Shown one piece after another: positions 6,988 through 13,140 of a DNA stretch of 14,395 nt (positions are counted from its first letter, which is position 1; each line of letters opens with the position of its first letter). Position numbers and translations under genes: made by a program. Below the pieces are notes generated by a model, which was given only the letters and a program-made list of their open reading frames with translations, ran no database searches and was not told where the DNA came from. Source of the DNA: an uncultured Corynebacterium sp. Lineage in GTDB: Bacteria > Actinomycetota > Actinomycetes > Mycobacteriales > Mycobacteriaceae. The DNA lies in assembly GCA_943908385.1 (NCBI GenBank), contig CALTTF010000046.1:1-14395 (forward strand), in the 5' to 3' direction.

Positions 6988-8163
6988 ATGCATGTGCCCC
7001 TTTCTATTTGGCTGATCACATCAGCCGTGATCCTCGGCTTCTTCATCTTCGATTTCGTCTCGCACGTGCGCACCCCGCACGAGCCGACGATGAAGGAATC
7101 GGGCGGTTGGGCCGCGTTCTACATGACGATGGCCTGCATCTTCGGCGGCATCGTGTGGTGGCTGTGGGACGCCGAGCACGGCGTGCAATTCTTCACCGGC
7201 TACATCACGGAGCTCTCGCTCAGCGTGGATAATTTGTTCGTGTTCGCGCTGATCATGGGGTCGTTCAAGATCCCGCGCGCGTACCAGCAGAAGGTGCTGC
7301 TCATCGGCATCGTCATCGCGCTGATCTGTCGCCTGCTGTTCATTCTTCTCGGCGCGGTGATCATTGAGGCGTGGTCGGACGTGTTCTACATCTTCGCCGC
7401 GTTCCTGCTCTACACCGCGATCAAGCTGGTGTATGACGAAGCGACGGACCAGGAGGACCCGGATCCGAACGACATGCTCGTGGTCAAGACCCTGCGCAAG
7501 GTCATTCCGGTGACGAAGTCGTACCACGGCGACCGGTTGTTCTCTGCGACGGAGGCCGGCAAGAAGGCCGTCACGCCGCTGTTCGTGGCGCTTTTGTCCA
7601 TCGGCTTCATCGACGTGATGTTCGCCTTCGACTCCATCCCGGCGATCTACGGCATCACGCAGGAATCATTCCTGGTGTTCTCGGCGAACGCATTCGCGCT
7701 GCTGGGCCTGCGCCAGCTGTACTTCCTGCTGAACGGCCTGCTCGACAAGCTCGTGTACCTGCCGTACGGCTTGGCCGTCGTGCTGGGCTTCATCGGCGTG
7801 AAGCTCCTGCTGCACGCACTGCACGAGAACAACCTGCCGTTCATCAACGGCGGCGAGGGACTGAACGTGCGGGAGATCGGAACTGTGACGTCCCTGCTCG
7901 TGATCGTCGGAGTCTTGGCTGTCACGGCGGTCGCCTCGATCATCAAGGAGCGCGCCGACGTGAAGGCAGGCCGGTCCAGCCGCGAGGAGCAACAGTTCCA
8001 CGTCGACTTCGACGACCACGGCAACCGCCGCAAGGTGGACAAGCACGGCCACCACGTCGAGTGGATCGATGATCCGGCCACCTCCGGCAAGGGCGACCAC
8101 ACCGCCACCGGTTCGCGCGAGACCGACCACTTGGATGTCGCGCGCGGCGGCCGGAAGAAATAA
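6988..8163 (+). CDS. terC: TerC family integral membrane protein (manganese-linked)
   Basis: The protein has 391 aa, multi-spanning, of the TerC/Alx type. Hallmarks are ELSLSVDNLFVFALI in an early membrane segment (D81) and IDVMFAFDSIPAIYGIT (D209, D215); these acidic residues lie in membrane helices and are the likely metal path. Family members export Mn2+ or supply metal to secreted enzymes, and older names refer to tellurite resistance. The upstream yybP-ykoY riboswitch strongly supports a manganese role here. From about residue 318 a soluble tail rich in Asp, His and Arg (seven His, including a KHGHHVEW cluster) extends to the C-terminus. The start ATG has a strong SD GGAGG 8 nt upstream. 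The downstream gene is convergent, 9 nt away, with no visible terminator. Confidence 0.95.
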   Translation: MHVPLSIWLITSAVILGFFIFDFVSHVRTPHEPTMKESGGWAAFYMTMACIFGGIVWWLWDAEHGVQFFTGYITELSLSVDNLFVFALIMGSFKIPRAYQQKVLLIGIVIALICRLLFILLGAVIIEAWSDVFYIFAAFLLYTAIKLVYDEATDQEDPDPNDMLVVKTLRKVIPVTKSYHGDRLFSATEAGKKAVTPLFVALLSIGFIDVMFAFDSIPAIYGITQESFLVFSANAFALLGLRQLYFLLNGLLDKLVYLPYGLAVVLGFIGVKLLLHALHENNLPFINGGEGLNVREIGTVTSLLVIVGVLAVTAVASIIKERADVKAGRSSREEQQFHVDFDDHGNRRKVDKHGHHVEWIDDPATSGKGDHTATGSRETDHLDVARGGRKK

Positions 8164-8172
8164 GACGGTCAG

Positions 8173-8457
8173 CTAGTCCCAGATATTGATGACCGGGTTC
8201 CATTCACGGATGTCCCGGTCGGCTAGGGCGCCGGCGGCGAGGTAGGGGTCGTCGGCAAGCAATGCTTCGGCGTCGGCCTGCGTTGCGCCCTCGGGCAAGC
8301 GGACGATGATCGCGGACTGCTCATCGCCCGCGAACGGCCCGGCCGCGACGATCTTTCCCTCGTCCTTCAGCCCCGAGATGAAGTCCCGGTGCGCCGGGCG
8401 TGTGTCCTGGATGAGCATTTTTTCGCCGTACGTGTATGTCGCAATGAAGTAGGTCAT
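8173..8457 (-). CDS. YciI family protein (ferredoxin-like, dimeric alpha/beta barrel)
   Basis: This 94-aa protein matches the YCII domain: an N-terminal strand MTYFIATYTY, then R20-P21-x-H23, GKIVAAGPF, and DDPY (D70-P71). The conserved His and Asp are the proposed active-site pair of the family, which is often associated with dehalogenase-like or oxygenase-like folds; no reaction is established. The start ATG at 8457 is preceded on the minus strand by TAGAAT (8471-8466) with 8 nt between and no SD, so a leaderless transcript is likely. It converges on terC and diverges from pgsA. Confidence 0.9.
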   Translation of the reverse strand: MTYFIATYTYGEKMLIQDTRPAHRDFISGLKDEGKIVAAGPFAGDEQSAIIVRLPEGATQADAEALLADDPYLAAGALADRDIREWNPVINIWD

Positions 8458-8465
8458 GGGCGCGA

Positions 8466-8471
8466 ATTCTA
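8466..8471 (-). promoter_or_regulatory. Candidate -10 box (TAGAAT) of leaderless yciI-like gene
   Basis: The minus-strand TAGAAT is close to the TATAAT consensus and lies 8 nt before the ATG at 8457. It sits only 17 bp from the pgsA -10 box on the other strand, so the two promoters are back to back and probably share polymerase-binding space. Confidence 0.6.
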
Positions 8472-8488
8472 GCGCGCGGCGCGGAATG

Positions 8489-8494
8489 TAGGGT
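8489..8494 (+). promoter_or_regulatory. Candidate -10 box (TAGGGT) of leaderless, GTG-starting pgsA
   Basis: TAGGGT is followed by 7 nt and the GTG at 8502. The G-rich GGGAG at 8496-8500 is only one base from the start codon, too close to act as an SD. A leaderless mRNA beginning at the GTG is the simplest reading. Confidence 0.6.
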
Positions 8495-8501
8495 TGGGAG
8501 T

Positions 8502-9059
8502 GTGAATGCTCCGAGCCAGTCCACTCAGTCGAATTGGAACCTGCCCAACATCCTGACGTCGTTGCGCATCCTGTTCATCCCCGTTTTCGCGTGGCTTGTG
8601 CTCACGGAGCGGTGGTGGTGGGCGTTCGGCCTGTTCGTGGCGCTCATGATCACGGATAAGCTCGACGGCGATATCGCGCGCTCGCGGGGTCTGGTCACGG
8701 ATTTCGGCAAGATCGCCGACCCCATTGCGGACAAGGCGCTGATGATCACGGCGCTGGTCACGCTCAATATCGCGGGCCCGCTGCCGATCTGGATCACGGT
8801 GGTGATCATCGTGCGCGAGCTGGGCATCACCTTCTGGCGCATGGGCATGCTGCGCAACGGCAAGGTCGTGCCCGCATCGAAGGGCGGCAAGCTCAAGACC
8901 GTGCTGCAAACCGTCGGCGTGGCGATGTACCTGTGCCCGCTGCCGGGCTGGATGGACATTCCGACGCTGGTGGTCATGCTCATCGCCGTCGTGGTCACCG
9001 TGGTCACTGGCGTCCAGTACCTCGTCGACGGCGCCAAGGCGAACAAGAAGGCCGCATGA
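8502..9059 (+). CDS. pgsA: CDP-diacylglycerol-glycerol-3-phosphate 3-phosphatidyltransferase-like enzyme
   Basis: This is a 185-aa member of the CDP-alcohol phosphatidyltransferase family. The complete signature D-x2-D-G-x2-A-R-x8-G-x3-D-x3-D is present: D52, D55, G56, A59, R60, G69, D73, D77. The Asp residues bind the metal and CDP-alcohol. Several hydrophobic membrane segments surround it. The likely reaction makes phosphatidylglycerol phosphate from CDP-diacylglycerol and glycerol 3-phosphate, the first step to phosphatidylglycerol and cardiolipin at the membrane. The same position before cinA/clgR/pspA is held by pgsA-type genes in corynebacteria and mycobacteria. The substrate cannot be proven from sequence, since the family also includes phosphatidylinositol phosphate and cardiolipin synthases. 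The GTG start is supported by the -10 spacing; the stop overlaps the cinA start (ATGA). Confidence 0.92.
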   Translation: MNAPSQSTQSNWNLPNILTSLRILFIPVFAWLVLTERWWWAFGLFVALMITDKLDGDIARSRGLVTDFGKIADPIADKALMITALVTLNIAGPLPIWITVVIIVRELGITFWRMGMLRNGKVVPASKGGKLKTVLQTVGVAMYLCPLPGWMDIPTLVVMLIAVVVTVVTGVQYLVDGAKANKKAA

Positions 9060-9646
9060 CACAGGGCACGCTTATCGACGACACACCCGCCCCCGACCTC
9101 GTCCGCACCCTCACGTCACGCGGCGAGACCGTCGCGTTCTGCGAATCCCTGACGGCGGGGCTGGCCAGCGCGACCGTGGCGACCGTGCCGGGCGCCTCCA
9201 CCGTGCTGCGCGGCGGTCTGGTCACCTACGCCACGGAGTTGAAGTCCACGCTGGCGGGGGTGCCGGAGAAGGTGCTGGACAGCCGCGGCCCTGTCGCCGC
9301 TGTGACCGCCCGCTACATGGCGCGCGGAGCGCGGGAGAAATGCGCTGCGACGTGGGGAGTGGCCCTGACCGGAGTCGCCGGCCCCGACCCGCAGGACGGC
9401 CACCCGGTGGGCGAGGTCCACATCGCGGTCTCCGGCCCGTCGCGCACGGTGTCGAGCCCGGCAGCGGAGATTCTCGCCGACGCCGCGGACGATGGCGGGG
9501 CAGCCCCGACGACCCAATTCGCGCTCGTTCCCGGCGAGGACGAACCGGTGCGCGTCCTGGTGGGCGGGAGGCAGGAGATTCGCGAGCTGGCGGTGCGCGC
9601 CGCCATCGTGGCCGTGTTGCACGAGATCGAGCGGGAAGAAAACTAG
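9056..9646 (+). CDS. cinA: CinA C-terminal domain protein (nicotinamide-nucleotide amidase-like)
   Basis: The 196-aa protein consists of the stand-alone CinA C-terminal (PncC-type) domain, without the N-terminal MoaB/CinA domain. PncC hydrolyses nicotinamide mononucleotide to nicotinate mononucleotide in pyridine nucleotide recycling. Visible motifs are FCESLTAGL (S31, probable nucleophile), VTYATELKSTL (Y58, K63) and LTGVAGPD (104-111). Typical stand-alone domains are about 160 residues; here the region between about 129 and 170 holds extra sequence (PAAEILADAADDGG and on) absent from most relatives. The ATG overlaps the pgsA stop by one base pair step (ATGA), so translation is coupled. Whether the amidase activity survives the insertion is not known. 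Confidence 0.88.
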   Translation: MTQGTLIDDTPAPDLVRTLTSRGETVAFCESLTAGLASATVATVPGASTVLRGGLVTYATELKSTLAGVPEKVLDSRGPVAAVTARYMARGAREKCAATWGVALTGVAGPDPQDGHPVGEVHIAVSGPSRTVSSPAAEILADAADDGGAAPTTQFALVPGEDEPVRVLVGGRQEIRELAVRAAIVAVLHEIEREEN

Positions 9647-9662
9647 AAAAACCGCGGAAACC

Positions 9663-9692
9663 GGGAACAAAACGGAGAGGAGAACCGTTGAA
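9663..9692 (+). promoter_or_regulatory. Candidate SigH/ECF-type promoter before clgR
   Basis: GGGAACA (9663-9669) and CGTTGAA (9686-9692) match the -35 and -10 patterns of corynebacterial SigH promoters, with 17 nt between GGAAC and CGTT. The predicted transcription start falls at about 9698-9700, on or next to the ATG at 9700. ClgR genes are reported to be SigH-controlled in C. glutamicum and SigE-controlled in M. tuberculosis, which fits. Confidence 0.65.
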
Positions 9693-10095
9693 CGACGTGA
9701 TGGCAACTACAACGACGCTTAATTACCAGCACGCCCCGACGACTTCTTCCGCGCAGACCGCCACGGGTAGTGCGCCCGCGCACGCACCGAAGAATGCGAA
9801 GACCAAGGTGCGCGAACCGCTTTTGCGCGAGGCGCTGGGCATGTCGCTGCGCGCGTTCCGCGCCGATAAGGGCGTGACCCTGCGTGAGCTGGCCAACGAG
9901 GCCCGCGTGTCACCGGGCTACATCTCCGAGCTCGAGCGCGGCCGCAAGGAGGTCTCCTCCGAGCTCCTCGCGTCCGTGTGCGTGGCGCTGGACACCACCG
10001 TCGCCGAGCTGCTGCTCGAAGCCGCCGCGAACCTGTCTCTGCAGTCGATGGAGGACGAGCTCGCGCACACCCCGCCGGCAGCCGCGGAGGTCTAG
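9688..10095 (+). CDS. clgR: Transcriptional regulator ClgR (Clp protease gene activator)
   Basis: ClgR is a Cro/C1-type HTH activator of clpP and clpC, and of other proteolysis and repair genes, in actinobacteria. The core RADKGVTLRELANEARVSP and GYISELERGRKEVSSELLASV (about residues 58-98 from TTG) is nearly diagnostic for ClgR. The start is ambiguous. TTG 9688 has a strong SD, AGGAG at 9678-9682, and gives 135 aa. ATG 9700 gives 131 aa and coincides with the start predicted from a SigH-type promoter, so it could be the leaderless start. GTG 9697 also exists. The N-terminal about 40 residues are low-complexity and longer than in C. glutamicum ClgR. The small hydrophobic C-terminal end (PPAAAEV) may matter for Clp-dependent turnover, by inference. 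It lies 41 nt after cinA. Confidence 0.93.
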   Translation: MNDVMATTTTLNYQHAPTTSSAQTATGSAPAHAPKNAKTKVREPLLREALGMSLRAFRADKGVTLRELANEARVSPGYISELERGRKEVSSELLASVCVALDTTVAELLLEAAANLSLQSMEDELAHTPPAAAEV

Positions 10096-10128
10096 CTGCC
10101 GGGCAGGTGCGCAGGCGTATCTCACGCC
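10096..10128 (+). repeat. Two small inverted repeats just after clgR
   Basis: CTGCCGGGCAG (10096-10106) starts right after the clgR stop and GGCGT-ATCTC-ACGCC spans 10114-10128 with perfect 5-bp arms. They may form a weak terminator or an operator for the downstream pspA promoter. There is no U-tract. The evidence is only the symmetry. Confidence 0.3.
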
Positions 10129-10151
10129 CCGCAGACATGGTTTCCCTCCGC

Positions 10152-10157
10152 TACGAT
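10152..10157 (+). promoter_or_regulatory. Possible -10 box (TACGAT) for pspA
   Basis: TACGAT fits TANNNT and would start transcription near 10164, giving a leader of about 60 nt. It lies within the imperfect palindrome CGCTACG...CGTTAGCG (10149-10170). No convincing -35 or ClgR CGC-N5-GCG box was found in the gap 10096-10224. Confidence 0.35.
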
Positions 10158-10224
10158 TGAACCGTTAGCGACGAATTACATGACGTGGCCCCACACCACG
10201 CAGTAGAAAGGCAAGTCTTCCCCC

Positions 10225-11094
10225 ATGGCTAATCCGTTCAGCAAATTCTGGAATTACCTGATGGCCCTCTTCGACAACAAGATCGAGGAGAACGCCGATC
10301 CGAAGATTCAGATCGAGCAGGCAATCGGTGAGGCGCAGCGCCAGCACCAGGAGCTCTCCCAGCAGGCAGCAGCTGTGATCGGAAACCAGCGCCAGCTGGA
10401 AATGCAGCTCAACCGTCGTCTTGCTGACGTGGAGAAGCTGCAGGCGAACACCAAGCAGGCGCTGCAGCTGGCCGACAAGTCCCGCGCAGAGGGCGACAAT
10501 GCCAAGGCCGTTGAGTACGAGAACGCCGCCGAGGCTTTCGCTGCCCAGCTGGTCACCGCCGAGCAGGGCGTCGAGGACACCAAGACCCTGCACGACCAGG
10601 CTCTCCAGCAGGCGGAGCAGGCGAAGCAGGCCGTCGAGCGCAACTCCATGAAGCTGCAGCAGCAGGTGGCGGAGCGCTCCAAGCTCCTGTCCCAGCTCGA
10701 GCAGGCGAAGATGCAGGAGAAGGTCGCCGAGTCCCTGCAGTCCATGAACTCCATCACCGACGGCTCCTCTCCGAATCTGGAGCAGGTCCGCGAGAAGATC
10801 GAGCGCCGCTACTCCAACGCCCTTGGTCAGGCCGAGCTGGCCCAGAATTCCGTCCAGGGCCGCATGGCCGAGGTCGAGCAGGCCGGCATCCAGATGGCGG
10901 GCCACAGCCGCCTCGAGCAGATCCGCGCCGAGATGGGCGGCCAGCTGGAGTCCGGTTCGAAGCCGGCAATTGAGAAGGGCAACTCCTCTTCTTCGAATGC
11001 TGCGACCGATGCCGCTAATTCCGCTGCCGACTACTCGAATGTCGACCAGGATGCAGTCGCAGCCCGTATGCGCGAGCTGCGCGGCGAGAAATAA
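10225..11094 (+). CDS. pspA: Phage shock protein A / IM30 family membrane-stress protein
   Basis: PspA/IM30 proteins are ESCRT-III-like coiled-coil proteins that bind and stabilise stressed membranes. The 289-aa protein begins with an amphipathic helix (MANPFSKFWNYLMALF), followed by the family motif ENADPKIQIEQAI near residue 22. Long Gln/Glu/Ala-rich coiled coils run to about residue 245. A Ser/Asp-rich linker and a short C-terminal helix (DAVAARMRELRGEK) complete it. It is longer than E. coli PspA (222 aa), as in other actinobacteria. The AGAAAGG (10205-10211) SD is 13 nt from the ATG, a loose spacing. The neighbouring clgR is the usual partner in actinobacteria, where ClgR and PspA respond to envelope stress. 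Its stop faces bioN, 13 nt away, with no clear terminator. Confidence 0.96.
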   Translation: MANPFSKFWNYLMALFDNKIEENADPKIQIEQAIGEAQRQHQELSQQAAAVIGNQRQLEMQLNRRLADVEKLQANTKQALQLADKSRAEGDNAKAVEYENAAEAFAAQLVTAEQGVEDTKTLHDQALQQAEQAKQAVERNSMKLQQQVAERSKLLSQLEQAKMQEKVAESLQSMNSITDGSSPNLEQVREKIERRYSNALGQAELAQNSVQGRMAEVEQAGIQMAGHSRLEQIRAEMGGQLESGSKPAIEKGNSSSSNAATDAANSAADYSNVDQDAVAARMRELRGEK

Positions 11095-11107
11095 AAACTA
11101 AAGCGTT

Positions 11108-11725
11108 TTAATCCACCGCGCCGCGCGCCATGAGCGCCTCGCCCGTGAGCTGGGCGTGGCGGACGCTGCGGATGACAAGCGGGGTACCGAAGGCCAGGAG
11201 CGACATATTCGCGCCCCTGGCCTTTCGCGCGTCCAGGGATTCGTTGGCGGTGCCGAGCAGCACCGGAATCTGGCGGATCGTCAGCGCGATGGCGAGACTC
11301 ACAGTGTCCACGGGCACGCCGATGCGCTCGAGTGGAGCCATATTGGTCTCGAGGGCCTCCATGAGGTCCTCGATCGTGGTGGTCAGGGTGAACAAGCTCG
11401 CAGCCATGAGGGCGGCGATGAGCCCGAAGACGGTGATGAGCATCTTTTCCAGGCCCTTCTGCCACCACAAAAACGCGCCGATGAACGCCATGAAGGGCAG
11501 GATCGGCAGGACTTGGCGCAATGCCGTCTTGAAGGGAATCCGCGCGACGGCGTAGAGCACGGCGACACCACCGGCCGCGGCGAGGGGGTGCCACGGCTTC
11601 GTCGGCAGCACGGTGATCAGGATGATGAAGAGCAGCAGCGCGGCGAATTTCGCGGCGGGAGAGGCGCGGTGCACGGCGGTGTCGCCCGGCACATAGACGC
11701 CCATGGGGAGTTCTCTGATGCGCAC
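11108..11725 (-). CDS. bioN: Biotin ECF transporter transmembrane (T) component BioN
   Basis: BioN is the EcfT-type coupling protein of the biotin importer; it spans the membrane and links the ATPase to the substrate-binding subunit. From GTG 11725 it has 205 aa. The N-terminus MGVYVPGDTAVHRASPAAK (from residue 8) is the typical EcfT opening, membrane helices follow, and two ARG coupling motifs, ARKARG (166-171) and MARG (199-202), are present near the C-terminus. The GTG is preferred because it lies 2 nt after the bioM stop and has an AGAGGA SD 7 nt upstream. ATG 11704 (198 aa) is possible but has a poorer SD. It is the last gene of bioY-bioM-bioN and converges on pspA. Confidence 0.92.
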   Translation of the reverse strand: MRIRELPMGVYVPGDTAVHRASPAAKFAALLLFIILITVLPTKPWHPLAAAGGVAVLYAVARIPFKTALRQVLPILPFMAFIGAFLWWQKGLEKMLITVFGLIAALMAASLFTLTTTIEDLMEALETNMAPLERIGVPVDTVSLAIALTIRQIPVLLGTANESLDARKARGANMSLLAFGTPLVIRSVRHAQLTGEALMARGAVD

Positions 11726-11727
11726 AG

Positions 11728-12453
11728 CTAATCCTCTGTGTGCCCGGATTCTTCCGCCTCGGCGCGGTCCAGCTGGTCCATCAGGTCGGTGTAGAACGCG
11801 ATGGCTTCCCGGGCGGGGCCGTCGTAAGCAATGTCGCCGTTGTTGATGCACAGGACGCGGTCGAAGTCGGTGAGCATCTCGATATCGTGGGTGACCACGA
11901 TGACCTGCTGGTCCAGCGACGTCAGCTCGCGGATGATGCGGCGTCGATTGCGCATGTCCAGCAGGGTGGTCGGCTCGTCGGCGATGATGGTCTCCGGCTC
12001 GATGACCATGACCGCGGCGAGAGCGAGCATCTGCTTCTCGCCGCCGGAGAGAGTGTGGGGGGAGTTCTCGGCGCGGTCAGCGAGCCGGAAGCGCTCGAGC
12101 ATGTCGTCGACGCGCGCGTTCACTTCCGCCTTGGGCAACTTGAAGCGGCGCAGCGAGAACGCGATATCGTCGCGCACCCGCGGCATGACGATTTGGGCTT
12201 CGGCGTCGGAGAAGATGAACCCGACTTTCTTGCGCACGTCTTTGCCGTGCTCGGCGACATCGAGGCCGTTGTACGACACGGAGCCCGACGACGGCTCGAT
12301 CAATCCGTTGATGAGCCGCACCAGCGTCGACTTGCCGGAGCCGTTGGAGCCGATGATCCCGATGCGTTTCTCGGTGAGCTCAAAGGTCTGCGGCTGCAGG
12401 ATGACGTCGGTTTCGTAGGCGACGCTGGCGCGGTCGAAGGAAATAGTGGGCAC
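11728..12453 (-). CDS. bioM: Biotin ECF transporter ATPase component BioM
   Basis: BioM is the ABC ATPase of the biotin energy-coupling-factor importer. The 241-aa protein has Walker A GSNGSGKS (35-42), a Q-loop region near Q87, the ABC signature LSGGEKQ (135-141), and Walker B IIADEPTTLLD (D159, E160). The switch His lies in VVTHDIEML. All catalytic elements are intact. The GTG start at 12453 lies 9 nt after the bioY stop and has no visible SD, so translation probably depends on coupling to bioY. Its stop is 2 nt before bioN. Confidence 0.94.
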   Translation of the reverse strand: MPTISFDRASVAYETDVILQPQTFELTEKRIGIIGSNGSGKSTLVRLINGLIEPSSGSVSYNGLDVAEHGKDVRKKVGFIFSDAEAQIVMPRVRDDIAFSLRRFKLPKAEVNARVDDMLERFRLADRAENSPHTLSGGEKQMLALAAVMVIEPETIIADEPTTLLDMRNRRRIIRELTSLDQQVIVVTHDIEMLTDFDRVLCINNGDIAYDGPAREAIAFYTDLMDQLDRAEAEESGHTED

Positions 12454-12462
12454 GACGAGAGA

Positions 12463-13047
12463 TTAACGCGTGCGGCGCAGCTGCGGGAAGGCGGAGTGGA
12501 CGGCGAACGCGATCGCGACCATGACGGCCAGCTTGCCCAGGTCGGGGAGGATGAACGCGAGCTGCGCAGCGAAGGCGGCGCCGAGACCCATGTCGGCGCG
12601 CCACATCAGGCCGAAGGAGCCGAGGACGTACTGGAACGCGATCGCGACGAGGCCGCCGACGACGAAGAAAGCGATAGTCGCGGCCTTGTTGTTGAACGGC
12701 GCGCGGTACGCGATCAGGCCGGCGGCGCCGGAGCCGAGCAGGTAGCCCGCCAAGTAGCCGACAGTCGGGCCGGCAAGAGCGTGGATCACGGTGCTGCCGC
12801 CGGCGAGCACCGGAAGGAAGCAACCGACGAGCAGGAACAGGGCGGTAGCCAGGAATCCGCGGCGGCCGCCGAGGACGAGGCCCGCGAGAATCGTCGCGGC
12901 ATTCTGCAGCACGATCGGCACACCCGCGGCGCCGATGGGAATGGAGACGAAGCCCAGAACAGAGATCAGGGCGGCGAAGACCGCGATATAGGCGATGTCG
13001 GTGGCGGCGCTGGTCCCGCGCGCGCCCGAGGTGCGTGAAGTTGTCAT
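12463..13047 (-). CDS. bioY: Biotin transporter substrate-binding (S) component BioY
   Basis: BioY is the membrane protein that captures biotin in group I ECF importers. The 194-aa protein has about six hydrophobic segments and the family motifs IPIGAAGVPIVLQNAATILAG, ALAGPTVGYLAGYLLG and an acidic-Lys DLGKL stretch near the C-terminus. Together with BioM and BioN on the same strand this gives a complete biotin importer; many corynebacteria are biotin auxotrophs, which fits dependence on uptake. The ATG at 13047 lies 7 nt after a TAATGT -10 box and has no SD, so the mRNA is probably leaderless. A palindromic operator covers the -35 box. Confidence 0.95.
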   Translation of the reverse strand: MTTSRTSGARGTSAATDIAYIAVFAALISVLGFVSIPIGAAGVPIVLQNAATILAGLVLGGRRGFLATALFLLVGCFLPVLAGGSTVIHALAGPTVGYLAGYLLGSGAAGLIAYRAPFNNKAATIAFFVVGGLVAIAFQYVLGSFGLMWRADMGLGAAFAAQLAFILPDLGKLAVMVAIAFAVHSAFPQLRRTR

Positions 13048-13054
13048 AGGGGAA

Positions 13055-13084
13055 ACATTAGCGGGCCAGTTGAACGGTGTTCAA
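13055..13084 (-). promoter_or_regulatory. bioYMN promoter with palindromic BioQ-like operator
   Basis: On the minus strand, TTGAAC (13084-13079) serves as -35, an 18-nt spacer follows, and TAATGT (13060-13055) is the -10 box, 7 nt before the bioY ATG. The palindrome TTGAAC-GGT-GTTCAA (13070-13084, perfect 6-bp arms) overlaps the -35 box, so bound repressor would block polymerase. TGAAC-N3-GTT is the core reported for BioQ, the corynebacterial TetR-type biotin repressor. Confidence 0.75.
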
Positions 13085-13127
13085 TTCGAGGGAGGATGAG
13101 CGTCGAAAAGCGAAAAGCGTCGGCGCG

Positions 13128-13133
13128 TAAGGT
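13128..13133 (+). promoter_or_regulatory. Candidate -10 box (TAAGGT) of leaderless DUF3046 gene
   Basis: TAAGGT fits TANNNT and is followed by exactly 7 nt and the ATG at 13141. This supports the short DUF3046 start over the upstream ATG at 13096. No -35 box is clear. Confidence 0.55.
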
Positions 13134-13140
13134 GGTGCGC

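Noticed and set aside
11095..11107. A possible A/T-rich hairpin (AAAAC...GTTTT) between pspA and bioN as a bidirectional terminator.
   Set aside because: The stem has five mostly A-T pairs and would not be stable.
11740..13038. A 432-aa open frame on the plus strand opposite bioM and bioY.
   Set aside because: It mirrors the coding frames of two clear transporter genes and shows no family motif.
13096..13140. An upstream in-frame ATG extending the DUF3046 protein by 15 residues.
   Set aside because: The purine stretch abuts the ATG, the extra residues are outside the family domain, and ATG 13141 has a well-placed -10 box.
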